Source: an uncultured Clostridia bacterium (GTDB taxonomy: Bacteria; Bacillota; Clostridia; Oscillospirales; Oscillospiraceae). Taken from it: a stretch of 30,109 nucleotides of DNA. Positions 6,877 through 14,473 of the stretch are shown one piece after another; the stretch's first letter is position 1, and each line of letters opens with the position of its first letter. The position numbers were made by a program, and so were the translations under genes. The notes below the pieces were generated by a model, which made no database searches, was not told the origin of the DNA, and was given only the letters and a program-made list of their open reading frames with translations. Location of the stretch: positions 1 to 30,109 of the forward strand of contig CALCRH010000058.1 in NCBI GenBank assembly GCA_937894515.1. Reading direction: 5' to 3'.

Positions 6877-7851
6877 ATGGGATTCGTTTTCTTAAAAATA
6901 CTGGCAGTCATACTGCTGATGATCTTTGCGGCGCTTTTGCTCCTGTTCCTCAATGGCAAGAGCCGGCAGAAATTTAAGGGAGCCGATCCAAAGCTGTCAA
7001 ACTGGATGGCCGATATTGACGATGGCGCATTGCTGCGGCACGTTGCCATCCCCGGCAGCCATGATGCCGGTACCCGGGGGATCCTCTGGGCGGGGGAGAC
7101 ACAGACCTATACCATCGCTCAGCAGCTCCAAAGCGGCGCCCGTTATTTTGACCTGCGGGTACACAAAAAGGGTGACAAATATGTGATCTTCCACAGCATA
7201 TTGGACGGCATCGAATTTTGCAAAGTCCTCGATGCCATTCGGGACTTCGTTCAATCCTACCCCAGCGAGGTTATTCTGATGGACTTCCAGCATTTTAAGG
7301 GTAGTCAGGACGAGGTCAAGCGTCTGCTTTTATCCGAGCTGGGAGACCGGGGACTTTTGGTGCAAAACCAGACGGACTGTTCCCAACTGGAGTATATCCG
7401 GCAACTGACGGTGGGTCAGGCGCGGGGAAAATGCGTTGTATTCTGGGGTGACCGCAGCGAAACGGACAGCGATTTTCTGTTCCCGCGCAACGACAACGAG
7501 TGTACCTATGAGAATATGTGTCTGGACTCCTACTATCTGGCAAACAGCCACAAGATGGATACTCGCGGCCTTATCGAGACCGCCTATCCTGTCTATTTTG
7601 CCCGGCTGCATCAGCAGCAGGCAGCAGGACGGGATGCCATGTTCGTGCTGCAATGCCAGTTGACGGACGGCAAATTTGTCCGCGGTCCGTGGAGCCGGGA
7701 GCGGAAGCACGATCCGCTGATCTCAGACTATATCCGCCGCTTGAGACAAAGTGAATATCTGGACGCTATCAACGTGATCCTCCGGGACTTCATTTCCCCG
7801 CGAAAGTGTGAGGACATTATCGCGCTGAACCGGGAAAAGGGCATTATGTGA
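6877..7851 (+). CDS. Membrane-anchored phosphatidylinositol phospholipase C-like protein (PI-PLC X domain)
   Basis: A 324-residue protein with one N-terminal membrane segment (about residues 4-25) and then a PI-PLC X-like domain. The first catalytic region reads HVAIPGSHDAGT with His62; the second reads GARYFDLRV followed by YVIFHSILDG with His106. The two His residues match the general acid/base pair of bacterial PI-PLC, and Asp92 and Arg94 match the FDxR motif. The anchor should place the domain outside the cell. Family members cleave phosphoinositides or glycosyl-PI anchors, or have other phosphodiester substrates. It is a single-gene unit divergent from the symporter and ends at a perfect terminator. 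The natural substrate is not evident, and a role on host lipids is only speculation. Confidence 0.85.
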   Translation: MGFVFLKILAVILLMIFAALLLLFLNGKSRQKFKGADPKLSNWMADIDDGALLRHVAIPGSHDAGTRGILWAGETQTYTIAQQLQSGARYFDLRVHKKGDKYVIFHSILDGIEFCKVLDAIRDFVQSYPSEVILMDFQHFKGSQDEVKRLLLSELGDRGLLVQNQTDCSQLEYIRQLTVGQARGKCVVFWGDRSETDSDFLFPRNDNECTYENMCLDSYYLANSHKMDTRGLIETAYPVYFARLHQQQAAGRDAMFVLQCQLTDGKFVRGPWSRERKHDPLISDYIRRLRQSEYLDAINVILRDFISPRKCEDIIALNREKGIM

Positions 7852-7862
7852 TAAGAATACAG

Positions 7863-7904
7863 AATGTGCAGACCGTTCTCTGAATAGAGAACGGTCTGCA
7901 CATT
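7863..7904. terminator. Bidirectional terminator, perfect 19-bp stem
   Basis: The arms at 7863-7881 and 7886-7904 are exact complements around GAAT. It sits between the convergent PI-PLC-like and LysR genes, and its right end touches the LysR stop codon. A/T-rich stem ends give only a short U-tract on each strand. Confidence 0.85.
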
Positions 7905-8818
7905 TAAGTGAAAGGAAAGTGATCCGGCAGATCGTCATGCAAAGTATGGTATCGTTTTTTGAAAGCCTCCACAAATAGCCGGATCGCCTCTGCTTTATCC
8001 GGACGCATGGACTCATGATAGATCAGATAAGAAAGACGATGTGGTCCCTCTACGGCAAATTCATGCATATCCAATGGATGCGTTTTGATCAGGGATTCCG
8101 CTACAAAACGGGGACAGATGGCCCAACGGCGGGGCTGATTTAAAAACTGCGTTGCCAAAGAGTATGTATCGACATTGATGTATGGCTGTTTGGTTTCCGG
8201 CCAGTATTGATCGTGCCACTGTTCAATTTTCATACTGCTCCTCAGCCGGACCTCATCCGCCTGATCCAAATGTTCGGGGTGGATAGCGTTATACTGACTG
8301 TATTCGCCGCGAGGACAGATCATTACCACGGAATCTTTCAAAAAGGGGATTGACACAACGCTTTTTACATAGGGATCCATATTGATAAAACCTACATCCA
8401 ACTCCTTGCGGTCTACCATATCTATGATTTCGGAGGAGTGAGCGATACGGATGGTTAACATAATAGAGTCGGCAGAGGACGAAAAATCCTGAAAAAACGA
8501 TGGGAACATATAGTGGGTCAACTGGTCACCACAGCCCACAAGGAGGGGAGTACGGTAATTGACGCTTCGAATGTGCTGGGAGTTCTCCCAAAGAGCATCC
8601 CACTGCTCTGCCAGAAGCAAAAACTGTTCGCCCTGACTGGTCAGGCTGATGGTGCGCTGACCGGGATTTCGCATAAACAGAGAGAAGCCCAACTCCGTTT
8701 CCATGGTCTGAATCCGGTGGCTGATCGTGGTTTGAGATGTGTACAACAGTTCTGCGGCCTTGGAAAAACTGTGATTTCGCACAATCGCTAAAAATGTCTT
8801 GATATCACGCTGATCCAT
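7904..8818 (-). CDS. LysR-family transcriptional regulator
   Basis: A 304-residue regulator. The N-terminal winged helix-turn-helix covers about residues 1-60 (DIKTFLAIVRNHSFSKAAEL, then SQTTISHRIQTMETELGFSL) and is textbook LysR; the remainder is the two-lobed effector-binding domain. GAGGAAT precedes the ATG at 8818. It is transcribed divergently from the long operon starting at 8976, with overlapping promoters and two short palindromes between them. The usual LysR pattern therefore applies: it probably represses itself and activates the operon in response to a pathway metabolite. The effector cannot be read from sequence. Confidence 0.93.
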   Translation of the reverse strand: MDQRDIKTFLAIVRNHSFSKAAELLYTSQTTISHRIQTMETELGFSLFMRNPGQRTISLTSQGEQFLLLAEQWDALWENSQHIRSVNYRTPLLVGCGDQLTHYMFPSFFQDFSSSADSIMLTIRIAHSSEIIDMVDRKELDVGFINMDPYVKSVVSIPFLKDSVVMICPRGEYSQYNAIHPEHLDQADEVRLRSSMKIEQWHDQYWPETKQPYINVDTYSLATQFLNQPRRWAICPRFVAESLIKTHPLDMHEFAVEGPHRLSYLIYHESMRPDKAEAIRLFVEAFKKRYHTLHDDLPDHFPFT

Positions 8819-8840
8819 AGTGAATTCCTCACAATCAAAT

Positions 8841-8855
8841 ATGAATATTTTTCAT
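8841..8855. promoter_or_regulatory. LysR-type box ATGAA-N5-TTCAT
   Basis: A palindrome containing the T-N11-A core expected of LysR regulators, located just downstream of the LysR -10 box, where it could mediate autorepression. Confidence 0.5.
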
Positions 8856-8884
8856 ATTATATACACAAAACATTTACTTGTCAA
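8856..8884 (-). promoter_or_regulatory. Consensus sigma-A promoter of the LysR gene
   Basis: On the minus strand TTGACA (8884-8879), 17 bases, TATAAT (8861-8856): a perfect consensus. Its -35 overlaps the -35 of the opposite promoter by five bases. Confidence 0.85.
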
Positions 8885-8906
8885 ATTGATTCATTTATGA
8901 AATAAT
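8878..8906 (+). promoter_or_regulatory. Probable promoter of the MBL-TRAP catabolic operon
   Basis: TTGTCA (8878-8883), 17 bases, AATAAT (8901-8906), each 5 of 6 to consensus. Polymerase binding here and at the LysR promoter should be mutually exclusive. Confidence 0.55.
8890..8901. promoter_or_regulatory. Palindrome TTCATTTATGAA (candidate second LysR site)
   Basis: It repeats the ATGAA/TTCAT half-sites of the box at 8841-8855 and lies within the spacer of the operon promoter. Confidence 0.4.
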
Positions 8907-8975
8907 AATACAAAATACGACAGAATCAAATACACGGCAAAGACGATGGCTGACACGAATAGGAGGGAAAGGCAT

Positions 8976-9872
8976 ATGCAATTGCGTGACTCCTATGAGC
9001 GGTTTTTAAGTTATCGGCGTGAACAGGAAAAAGACCCGCTGTTTTTCCGATATGTGCAGCAAACAAAACGATATCTCCCGCCATTTCGGGTATATGGTGA
9101 TATTTATTATGTGGGAGACAGCTGGGTCTGTGCCCACCTGATCGATACCGGCGATGGACTTCTTCTGCTGGACGGTGGAAATTGCGGCGCTACGGCAATG
9201 CTTATCGATTCTGTCTGGCGTTTGGGATTTGATCCGGCTGATATTCGGTGGCTGATCCTGAGCCACGGGCATGTGGATCATTTTGGTGCAGCATGCTATT
9301 TGCAGGAGATGTATGGCACAAAAGTATATCTCGGCAAGCCGGATGCACAGATGCTGAAGCGATGGCCGGAACAGAGCATGCTGCATTGCTGCGGAGATGT
9401 GTCGCAGCAGTTGGTCATTCCGGATCACACCATTTCAGACGGTGACCAGTTTACATTCGGAAATTTGCAGATTCAATTCTATCTTGTGCCCGGTCATACC
9501 GTTGGCAGCATTGCCTGTTTTTTTGACATGACAGAAAATGGAATCAGCCGTCATGTGGGATACTACGGCGGACTCGGCCTGAATACCTTACAGAAGGACT
9601 ACCTGCTGCAGGTCGGCGATCCGGACTGTTATATGCGCCGCGTATATCTTGAGTCGATTGAAACCATGCGAGATATGGAAGTAGACGTCTTTCTTGGCAA
9701 CCATGTGATGCAGAATGAATATCTTGAAAAGTATCTGCTGGTTGGAAAAGGTCCCAATCCGTTTATTGATCCGACAGCCTGGAAGCGCTGCCTGGACGGC
9801 AAGAGAGAAGAAGTGCTTGCCCTGATGAAGCGGGAGGGACAACCGTTTCCTGATAGAGAACAAGAAAAGTAA
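8976..9872 (+). CDS. MBL-fold metallohydrolase, subclass B3-like
   Basis: A 298-residue soluble hydrolase. The zinc motif HGHVDH gives His97, His99, Asp101 and His102; a third ligand is His174 (VPGHTVGS) and a further one probably His243 (LGNHVMQ). The layout and the HVGYYGGLGLNT segment recall subclass B3 metallo-beta-lactamases, but there is no signal peptide, so an antibiotic-resistance role is unlikely. The ATG at 8976 follows AGGAGG by nine bases and is preferred over an ATG at 8946. It is the first gene of the LysR-controlled operon, and a second MBL hydrolase lies three genes later. Likely chemistry is hydrolysis of a lactone, ester, thioester or amide of the imported acid. Confidence 0.85.
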   Translation: MQLRDSYERFLSYRREQEKDPLFFRYVQQTKRYLPPFRVYGDIYYVGDSWVCAHLIDTGDGLLLLDGGNCGATAMLIDSVWRLGFDPADIRWLILSHGHVDHFGAACYLQEMYGTKVYLGKPDAQMLKRWPEQSMLHCCGDVSQQLVIPDHTISDGDQFTFGNLQIQFYLVPGHTVGSIACFFDMTENGISRHVGYYGGLGLNTLQKDYLLQVGDPDCYMRRVYLESIETMRDMEVDVFLGNHVMQNEYLEKYLLVGKGPNPFIDPTAWKRCLDGKREEVLALMKREGQPFPDREQEK

Positions 9873-9908
9873 AAATGAGGATATTCAATACGGAGAGGAG
9901 AATGTTCG

Positions 9909-10793
9909 ATGAAAATTGGCTTTGTGGGTCTGGGCGTTATGGGAAAACCCATGGCAAAAAATCTGATGAAGGCCGGACATGAACTGTTGGTATACGATAT
10001 CGTCCCTGCCAGTGTGCAGGAGATGGTGGACGCCGGTGCGCAGGCGGCAGACAGCCTGAAAGAAATCGGCGCAAGCTGCTCGACAATCATTACAATGCTG
10101 CCAAACGGACCTCACGTAAAGAGCGCTATGTTTGATGAAGGCGGTCTGGCAGAGGAGGCAAAGGAAGGAACCCTGTTTATCGATATGAGCTCCATTGCTC
10201 CCACCGATACCAAAGAGATCGGTCAGCAGCTGGCACAGAGGAAATGCCGCATGATCGACGCTCCTGTTTCCGGCGCCTATGCCGGCGCCGTGGCCGGTAC
10301 GCTTGCCATCATGGTAGGCGGCGCGGACGAAGACGTAGCCGAGGCAATGCCTCTTTTGAACATCATGGGCGGTAAAGTGACCCATCTGGGTGAACTGGGC
10401 TGCGGCAACGCCTGCAAGCTGTGCAACCAGATCATTATTGCCGGTTCTTTGGCGGCAGTCAGCGAGAGCATGATGCTGGCGAAAAAGAGCGGCTGCGATA
10501 TTGCACAGGTATTTGAGGCCATCAACACGGGATTTGCCGGTTCCAACGTGTTGAACTCCCAGGTGCCCAAAATTCTGGAGCATACGTTCCAACCCGGATT
10601 TAAAATCGATTTGCATCTGAAGGATCTGCGGAACGTTGCGGCTGCGGCAAAGCAGTATGGCGCACCGATCCCCCTGACCGAGTTCACGATGTCGCTGATG
10701 GAGGAGCTGCACGACGATGGCTTTGGCGGCTGCGATAACAGCGCTGTGGCCAAATATTATGAGAAACTGGCCGGCGAATCCTATGTGGATTGA
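9909..10793 (+). CDS. NAD(P)-dependent beta-hydroxyacid dehydrogenase (3-hydroxyisobutyrate / L-threonate dehydrogenase family)
   Basis: A 294-residue enzyme. The N-terminal Rossmann motif is GFVGLGVMGKPMAKNL. DAPVSGAYAGAVAGTLAIMV is the substrate-site signature of the family, and the catalytic Lys170 lies in GNACKLCNQ. All key residues are present, so it should oxidise a beta-hydroxyacid, or reduce the semialdehyde, in the cytoplasm. GGAGAGGAG precedes the ATG. The next gene is PdxA-like, an arrangement reminiscent of bacterial threonate and erythronate catabolism (LtnD/DenD with PdxA2), but the DUF1537 kinase of those pathways is missing. Glyoxylate/succinic semialdehyde or tartronate semialdehyde reductase activity is also possible. 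Confidence 0.9.
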   Translation: MKIGFVGLGVMGKPMAKNLMKAGHELLVYDIVPASVQEMVDAGAQAADSLKEIGASCSTIITMLPNGPHVKSAMFDEGGLAEEAKEGTLFIDMSSIAPTDTKEIGQQLAQRKCRMIDAPVSGAYAGAVAGTLAIMVGGADEDVAEAMPLLNIMGGKVTHLGELGCGNACKLCNQIIIAGSLAAVSESMMLAKKSGCDIAQVFEAINTGFAGSNVLNSQVPKILEHTFQPGFKIDLHLKDLRNVAAAAKQYGAPIPLTEFTMSLMEELHDDGFGGCDNSAVAKYYEKLAGESYVD

Positions 10794-10818
10794 CCGATAT
10801 AGAAAGGAAGTTATCAAA

Positions 10819-11829
10819 TTGGAAAACGTAAAAACTCCGGTTCTCGGCATCTTCCTCGGTGATCATGCCGGCAGCAGCCCCGAATTGGCGGCAAAAGTCC
10901 TGATGGCAAAAAGCGATCCCTATATCCCTGTGTTTGTCGGCAACAAGGAACGCTTTTTGATCTCCTGTGCAGCAGTAGCCGGCGCAGAGAAGATCAAGCT
11001 GATCGACTGGGACGGCAAGACCCGTCCGGCATTCCTGGACGATCCCATGAGCGCCTACTTCTATGATGTGCCCTGCGGCAAGAACATCATATTCGGCCAG
11101 ATCACCCACGACAGTGGAGAGATTCAGTATAAAGCCCTCGAGGCAGCGGTGCAGCTGAATCGCGCCGGTATATTAGACGGCATTCTGATGTGCCCCATTA
11201 CCAAGGCAGCCTTCCATGCGGCAGACTACCATTACAGCACGGAATTTGATCTGTTTGCTGATTTGTATGGCGTAGAGGAGACCGCTTCTGTGGTGGCGGC
11301 AGAGACCTATTTCCGTTCTACCGTTGTGGGACACTGTGCATTCAAGGATATCTACGGAAAGATCTCCACAGAGCGCATTGTGGCCACCTGCCACCGTCTG
11401 TTGGAGAATATGCAGTACTTTATGCCGAAAGAACAGTGCCGTGTGGCTGTGGCCGCTCTCAATCCCCATGCCGGAGAAAACGGCCTGTTCGGTGATGACG
11501 AACAGACTATGATCCAGCCTGCTATTGACCAGCTTCGCGCAGAGGGATATGACGTGATCGGTCCCTGGCCTTGCGATACGACCATCAACCGTGTGAAAGA
11601 TGGTCAGGCCAACGGTGTGGTATTTATGTACCACGATCAGGGCAATATCGCACAGAAGGCTGCGGAGTTTGGCGGATTGAAACTGATTTATGTTGGATTC
11701 CCCGGCACGATCCTGTCTGTGGGTCACGGTCCCGCCTATGGCAAGGCCGGCAAGGGCACGGCGGATCCTACCAATCTGATCGCCAGCATGAAGATGCTGT
11801 ATCAGATCGCATCCAAAAAGATGCAGTGA
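10819..11829 (+). CDS. Divergent PdxA-family dehydrogenase (PdxA2-like)
   Basis: A 336-residue relative of 4-hydroxythreonate-4-phosphate dehydrogenase. By alignment to E. coli PdxA from memory, the metal ligands H166, H211 and H266 correspond to His172 (GHCAFKD), His217 (LNPHAGE) and His272 (MYHDQG) with identical spacing. K274 matches Lys280. Substrate-binding H136 of GHTEF is Ser140 (YSTEF), and N283 and R292 appear as Leu289 and Ile298. The nucleotide-loop motif is GDHAGSSPE instead of GDPAGIGPE. The likely start is TTG at 10819, eight bases after GGAAG; an ATG at 10717 would overlap the previous gene and add an unconserved tail. A different, perhaps unphosphorylated, hydroxyacid substrate is inferred. 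Confidence 0.85.
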   Translation: MENVKTPVLGIFLGDHAGSSPELAAKVLMAKSDPYIPVFVGNKERFLISCAAVAGAEKIKLIDWDGKTRPAFLDDPMSAYFYDVPCGKNIIFGQITHDSGEIQYKALEAAVQLNRAGILDGILMCPITKAAFHAADYHYSTEFDLFADLYGVEETASVVAAETYFRSTVVGHCAFKDIYGKISTERIVATCHRLLENMQYFMPKEQCRVAVAALNPHAGENGLFGDDEQTMIQPAIDQLRAEGYDVIGPWPCDTTINRVKDGQANGVVFMYHDQGNIAQKAAEFGGLKLIYVGFPGTILSVGHGPAYGKAGKGTADPTNLIASMKMLYQIASKKMQ

Positions 11830-11832
11830 TTT

Positions 11833-12708
11833 ATGGAGATTAAGACCTTTCATATCCCGTATCTGGGGCAGTTTGTGGATACATATCTGCTGCAGACCGA
11901 ACATTACAACATCTTTATTGATACCGGTCTGAAAAGCGGAGAGAATGCCCTGCGGCCTTATCTTTCCGATGGGCGGCAATCCATTGTTCTGCTGACCCAC
12001 GGCCATTGGGATCACATCGGCGGTAACGCCCTGGTGAAATCCATGGGTGGTCAGATCTGGGCAAGTGATCTGGACTTGCCCTGGCTTACCGATTTTGATC
12101 TCCATTGGCAGATTGGATTCGGTCAGTTCCAAAATGATGTCACCGTTCCTCCGGAGCGGTGGGACACATTCTGGAGCGAAGTGGGTGAGGTCGTGGAGAT
12201 CGACCGTTATCTGAAGGACGGCGACGAGCTCACCTTTGATGACCTGTCCATTCAAGTGATTGGACTGCCCGGACACTCCAAGGGCTGCCTGGGTTACTAT
12301 GTGGAGTCGTTGAATGTGCTGTTCACCGGCGATGCGCTGATGCATACCGGTTTCTTCGGCGGCTTAGCCCAATATTATTGTTATGAGGACTATTGCCGGT
12401 CCATGGAAAAGATAGTTGCCCTGAAGCCGCAGACGGTATATACGGCCCATACCCAACCCTACTTTGACGGTACGGCAGCCCAAGCTGCGCAGGAGGCGAT
12501 CACGTTCGCCGGAAAAATCAAGCGCGATGTGCAGGAATACGTGGCGCGCGCAGAGAAGGTATCTTTGAGCGAAGCAGTACGGTATGTCTGCCTGAAAGAG
12601 GACAAGAAAATCGGTTGCGGTGCGTGTATCTGCGTGCTGAATCATCTGGCCGCCATTCCGGAAGCGGCACCCCGGTTAAATCTGGGGAAATACCTGTGCG
12701 GCATCTGA
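11833..12708 (+). CDS. MBL-fold metallohydrolase (lactonase/glyoxalase II-like)
   Basis: A 291-residue hydrolase with a complete binuclear zinc site: His56, His58, Asp60 and His61 (THGHWDH), His148 (PGHSKG), Asp167 (TGDAL) and His206 (YTAHTQP). The pattern is that of AHL lactonases and glyoxalase II-type enzymes. It is not similar in detail to the first MBL gene of the operon. A C-terminal extension contains a Cys cluster, Cys262-x2-Cys265-x-Cys267, not needed for the fold. Its ATG lies 4 bp after the PdxA stop with no strong ribosome site, which suggests translational coupling. A lactone or thioester intermediate is a reasonable substrate class. Confidence 0.85.
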   Translation: MEIKTFHIPYLGQFVDTYLLQTEHYNIFIDTGLKSGENALRPYLSDGRQSIVLLTHGHWDHIGGNALVKSMGGQIWASDLDLPWLTDFDLHWQIGFGQFQNDVTVPPERWDTFWSEVGEVVEIDRYLKDGDELTFDDLSIQVIGLPGHSKGCLGYYVESLNVLFTGDALMHTGFFGGLAQYYCYEDYCRSMEKIVALKPQTVYTAHTQPYFDGTAAQAAQEAITFAGKIKRDVQEYVARAEKVSLSEAVRYVCLKEDKKIGCGACICVLNHLAAIPEAAPRLNLGKYLCGI

Positions 12709-12782
12709 TCGCCGCAAGATCCTACGGTTTTATTCCGGCAGAAGTCGGGGTGAAATAATATTTTAATTTAGGAGGACACAAA

Positions 12783-13820
12783 ATGAAAAAGTTTTTGGCA
12801 ATCCTGCTGGCCCTGGTTATGGTTCTTTCTCTCGTAGCCTGCGGTCAGAAAGCTCCCGCTGAAGGCGGCGAGGACGCTGTTGTCGAGCCCAAGATCATGA
12901 AGATCGCCGGCACCATGTCTCAGAGCGAGACCGATGGTGAGTACATGGGTACCCAGAAGTTTGCCGAGCTGGTGGAAGAGTACACCGGCGGCAGCATCAA
13001 GGTCGAGATTTATCCCTCCAGCCAGCTGGGCGGACAGACCGAGTTCTCTGAGGGCGTTATGAACGGCTCTATCGAAGCCTGCGTTCTGGGCCCCTCTTAC
13101 TTCGGTGTCATCGATCCGTTTATGTACTTCCTGGAAATGCCTTACCTGTTTGAGAATCTGGATCACGCCCGCGCTCTGTGGGAGACCGAGAACGCCGCTC
13201 TGGCCGAGATCCAGCAGCATGAAGAGGCTCTGGGCCTGATTCAGGTCGGTACCCTGTACCGCAGCCCCCGTATCTGGTGCAACAACGTTCGCCCCATGAC
13301 CAGCATTGCTGACAATGCCGGTGTCAAGATGCGTACCCCCGAGAGCCCCATCAGCACTGCTCTGGTCAATGCCATGGGTGCTAACCCCGTCACCGTTGCA
13401 TGGTCCGAAGTTTACACCGGCCTGCAGTCCGGCCTGACCGATGGCGTTGAGAATGCTATCACCGAGATCTACAACAACAATATGCACGAAGTCATCAAGT
13501 ACTGCACCGAGACCAACCATATGCTGAACTCCCAGGGTATCATGGTCTCCAAGGCTTGGTTCGACAGCCTGTCCGCTGATGAGCAGGATGCCATCATGAA
13601 GGCCGGCCTGGCAGCTACCCAGTGGCGTGCAGAGCAGCTGAACAGCGAAGTCGAGAACTGCTGGAAGGGCTTCGAGGAGAAGGGCATTGAGATCCTGCGT
13701 CAGGGCGATTTCGATTCCGCTCCCTTCGTTGAGGCTTCCCAGGTTGTGTACGAGGAGTACATCAACAATGGTTCCTTCACCCAGGCATTCATCGATTCCA
13801 TCCGCGCACTGGCTAAGTAA
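12783..13820 (+). CDS. dctP: TRAP transporter substrate-binding lipoprotein (DctP family)
   Basis: A 345-residue extracytoplasmic binding protein. The lipoprotein signal MKKFLAILLALVMVLSLVAC puts the lipidated residue at Cys20. The mature domain shows DctP hallmarks: Arg184 in KMRTPES, the Arg that binds the substrate carboxylate in most family members, and TVAWSEVYTGLQSGLTDGVE. This predicts an organic-acid ligand. TTAGGAGG precedes the ATG. The DctQ and DctM membrane subunits follow after a terminator-like hairpin, which probably keeps binding-protein levels above those of the permease. The enzymes upstream and downstream presumably act on the imported acid. Confidence 0.94.
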   Translation: MKKFLAILLALVMVLSLVACGQKAPAEGGEDAVVEPKIMKIAGTMSQSETDGEYMGTQKFAELVEEYTGGSIKVEIYPSSQLGGQTEFSEGVMNGSIEACVLGPSYFGVIDPFMYFLEMPYLFENLDHARALWETENAALAEIQQHEEALGLIQVGTLYRSPRIWCNNVRPMTSIADNAGVKMRTPESPISTALVNAMGANPVTVAWSEVYTGLQSGLTDGVENAITEIYNNNMHEVIKYCTETNHMLNSQGIMVSKAWFDSLSADEQDAIMKAGLAATQWRAEQLNSEVENCWKGFEEKGIEILRQGDFDSAPFVEASQVVYEEYINNGSFTQAFIDSIRALAK

Positions 13821-13839
13821 TTCTTAACGAAAACCTAAC

Positions 13840-13870
13840 AAAAAGGTGGCCGGAATCCGGCCACCTTTTT
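13840..13870 (+). terminator. Hairpin with U-tract between dctP and dctQ (partial terminator)
   Basis: GGTGGCCGG and CCGGCCACC pair around the loop AAT, flanked by five A and five T, so the arms at 13840-13853 and 13857-13870 are fully complementary. As the TRAP subunits must be co-expressed, incomplete termination is expected. Confidence 0.85.
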
Positions 13871-13900
13871 GGAAAAGCCGGATTTGGAGGGAAAATTATT

Positions 13901-14428
13901 ATGTTTGAAAAGAAGTTTTACCGTTTTTGGGACAACTGGGTCAAAGCTACCCGGATAATCACGGGTATTCTGATCCTGGCCCTTTTGCTGGTGGTGGTCT
14001 TCCAGGTCTTCTGGCGTGGCATTTTGGACAAAGCTTCTCCCTGGACCGAAGAGGTTTGCAGCCTTCTCATCACCTACGTTACGTTTATCGGTGGTATTGC
14101 CGTCCTTCACAAGGGCGAGCATCTGGCCATCGACCTGGTATCCGAGCGCGTTTCTCCCAAAGTGAAAAATGCGTTTCAGGTGCTGTATATCCTTGTTTAC
14201 ATTTTCGTTTCCGGTTATTTGGCCTATTACGGTGCGCAACTGTGTCTGAGCCCCACGATCTATATGCAGAAAACCATCGCCTTACAGATGCCCCGCGTGA
14301 TCATCTATCTGATCATGCCCATCTGCATGGGGATCCAGTTTATCTACTGCCTGTTTGATCTGTTCTTTACCGTCAGACGCCTGTTCTTCCACAAGGCAGA
14401 GCCTACCACGGAAGAGATCGCAGAGTAA
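13901..14428 (+). CDS. dctQ: TRAP transporter small permease subunit (DctQ family)
   Basis: A 175-residue membrane protein with four hydrophobic segments. Between the first two lies FWRGILDKASPWTEEVCSLL, the typical DctQ region, followed by FIGGIAVLHKGEHLAID. In TRAP systems it forms a complex with DctM and supports the sodium-driven, binding-protein-dependent uptake of an organic acid. GGAGGG is nine bases before the ATG. It is flanked by dctP and dctM in the usual order. Confidence 0.93.
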   Translation: MFEKKFYRFWDNWVKATRIITGILILALLLVVVFQVFWRGILDKASPWTEEVCSLLITYVTFIGGIAVLHKGEHLAIDLVSERVSPKVKNAFQVLYILVYIFVSGYLAYYGAQLCLSPTIYMQKTIALQMPRVIIYLIMPICMGIQFIYCLFDLFFTVRRLFFHKAEPTTEEIAE

Positions 14429-14473
14429 TCGCGCCAAATCATACGCCTTTACGCGTAGGAAAGGAATGAAGTT

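Noticed and set aside
8976..9872. Beta-lactam resistance role for the B3-like MBL gene
   Set aside because: There is no signal peptide, and the gene sits in a catabolic operon; a metabolic hydrolase is more likely.
10717..10818. Upstream ATG extension of the PdxA-like gene
   Set aside because: It overlaps the end of the dehydrogenase gene and the added residues are not PdxA-like; the TTG at 10819 has a well-placed ribosome site.
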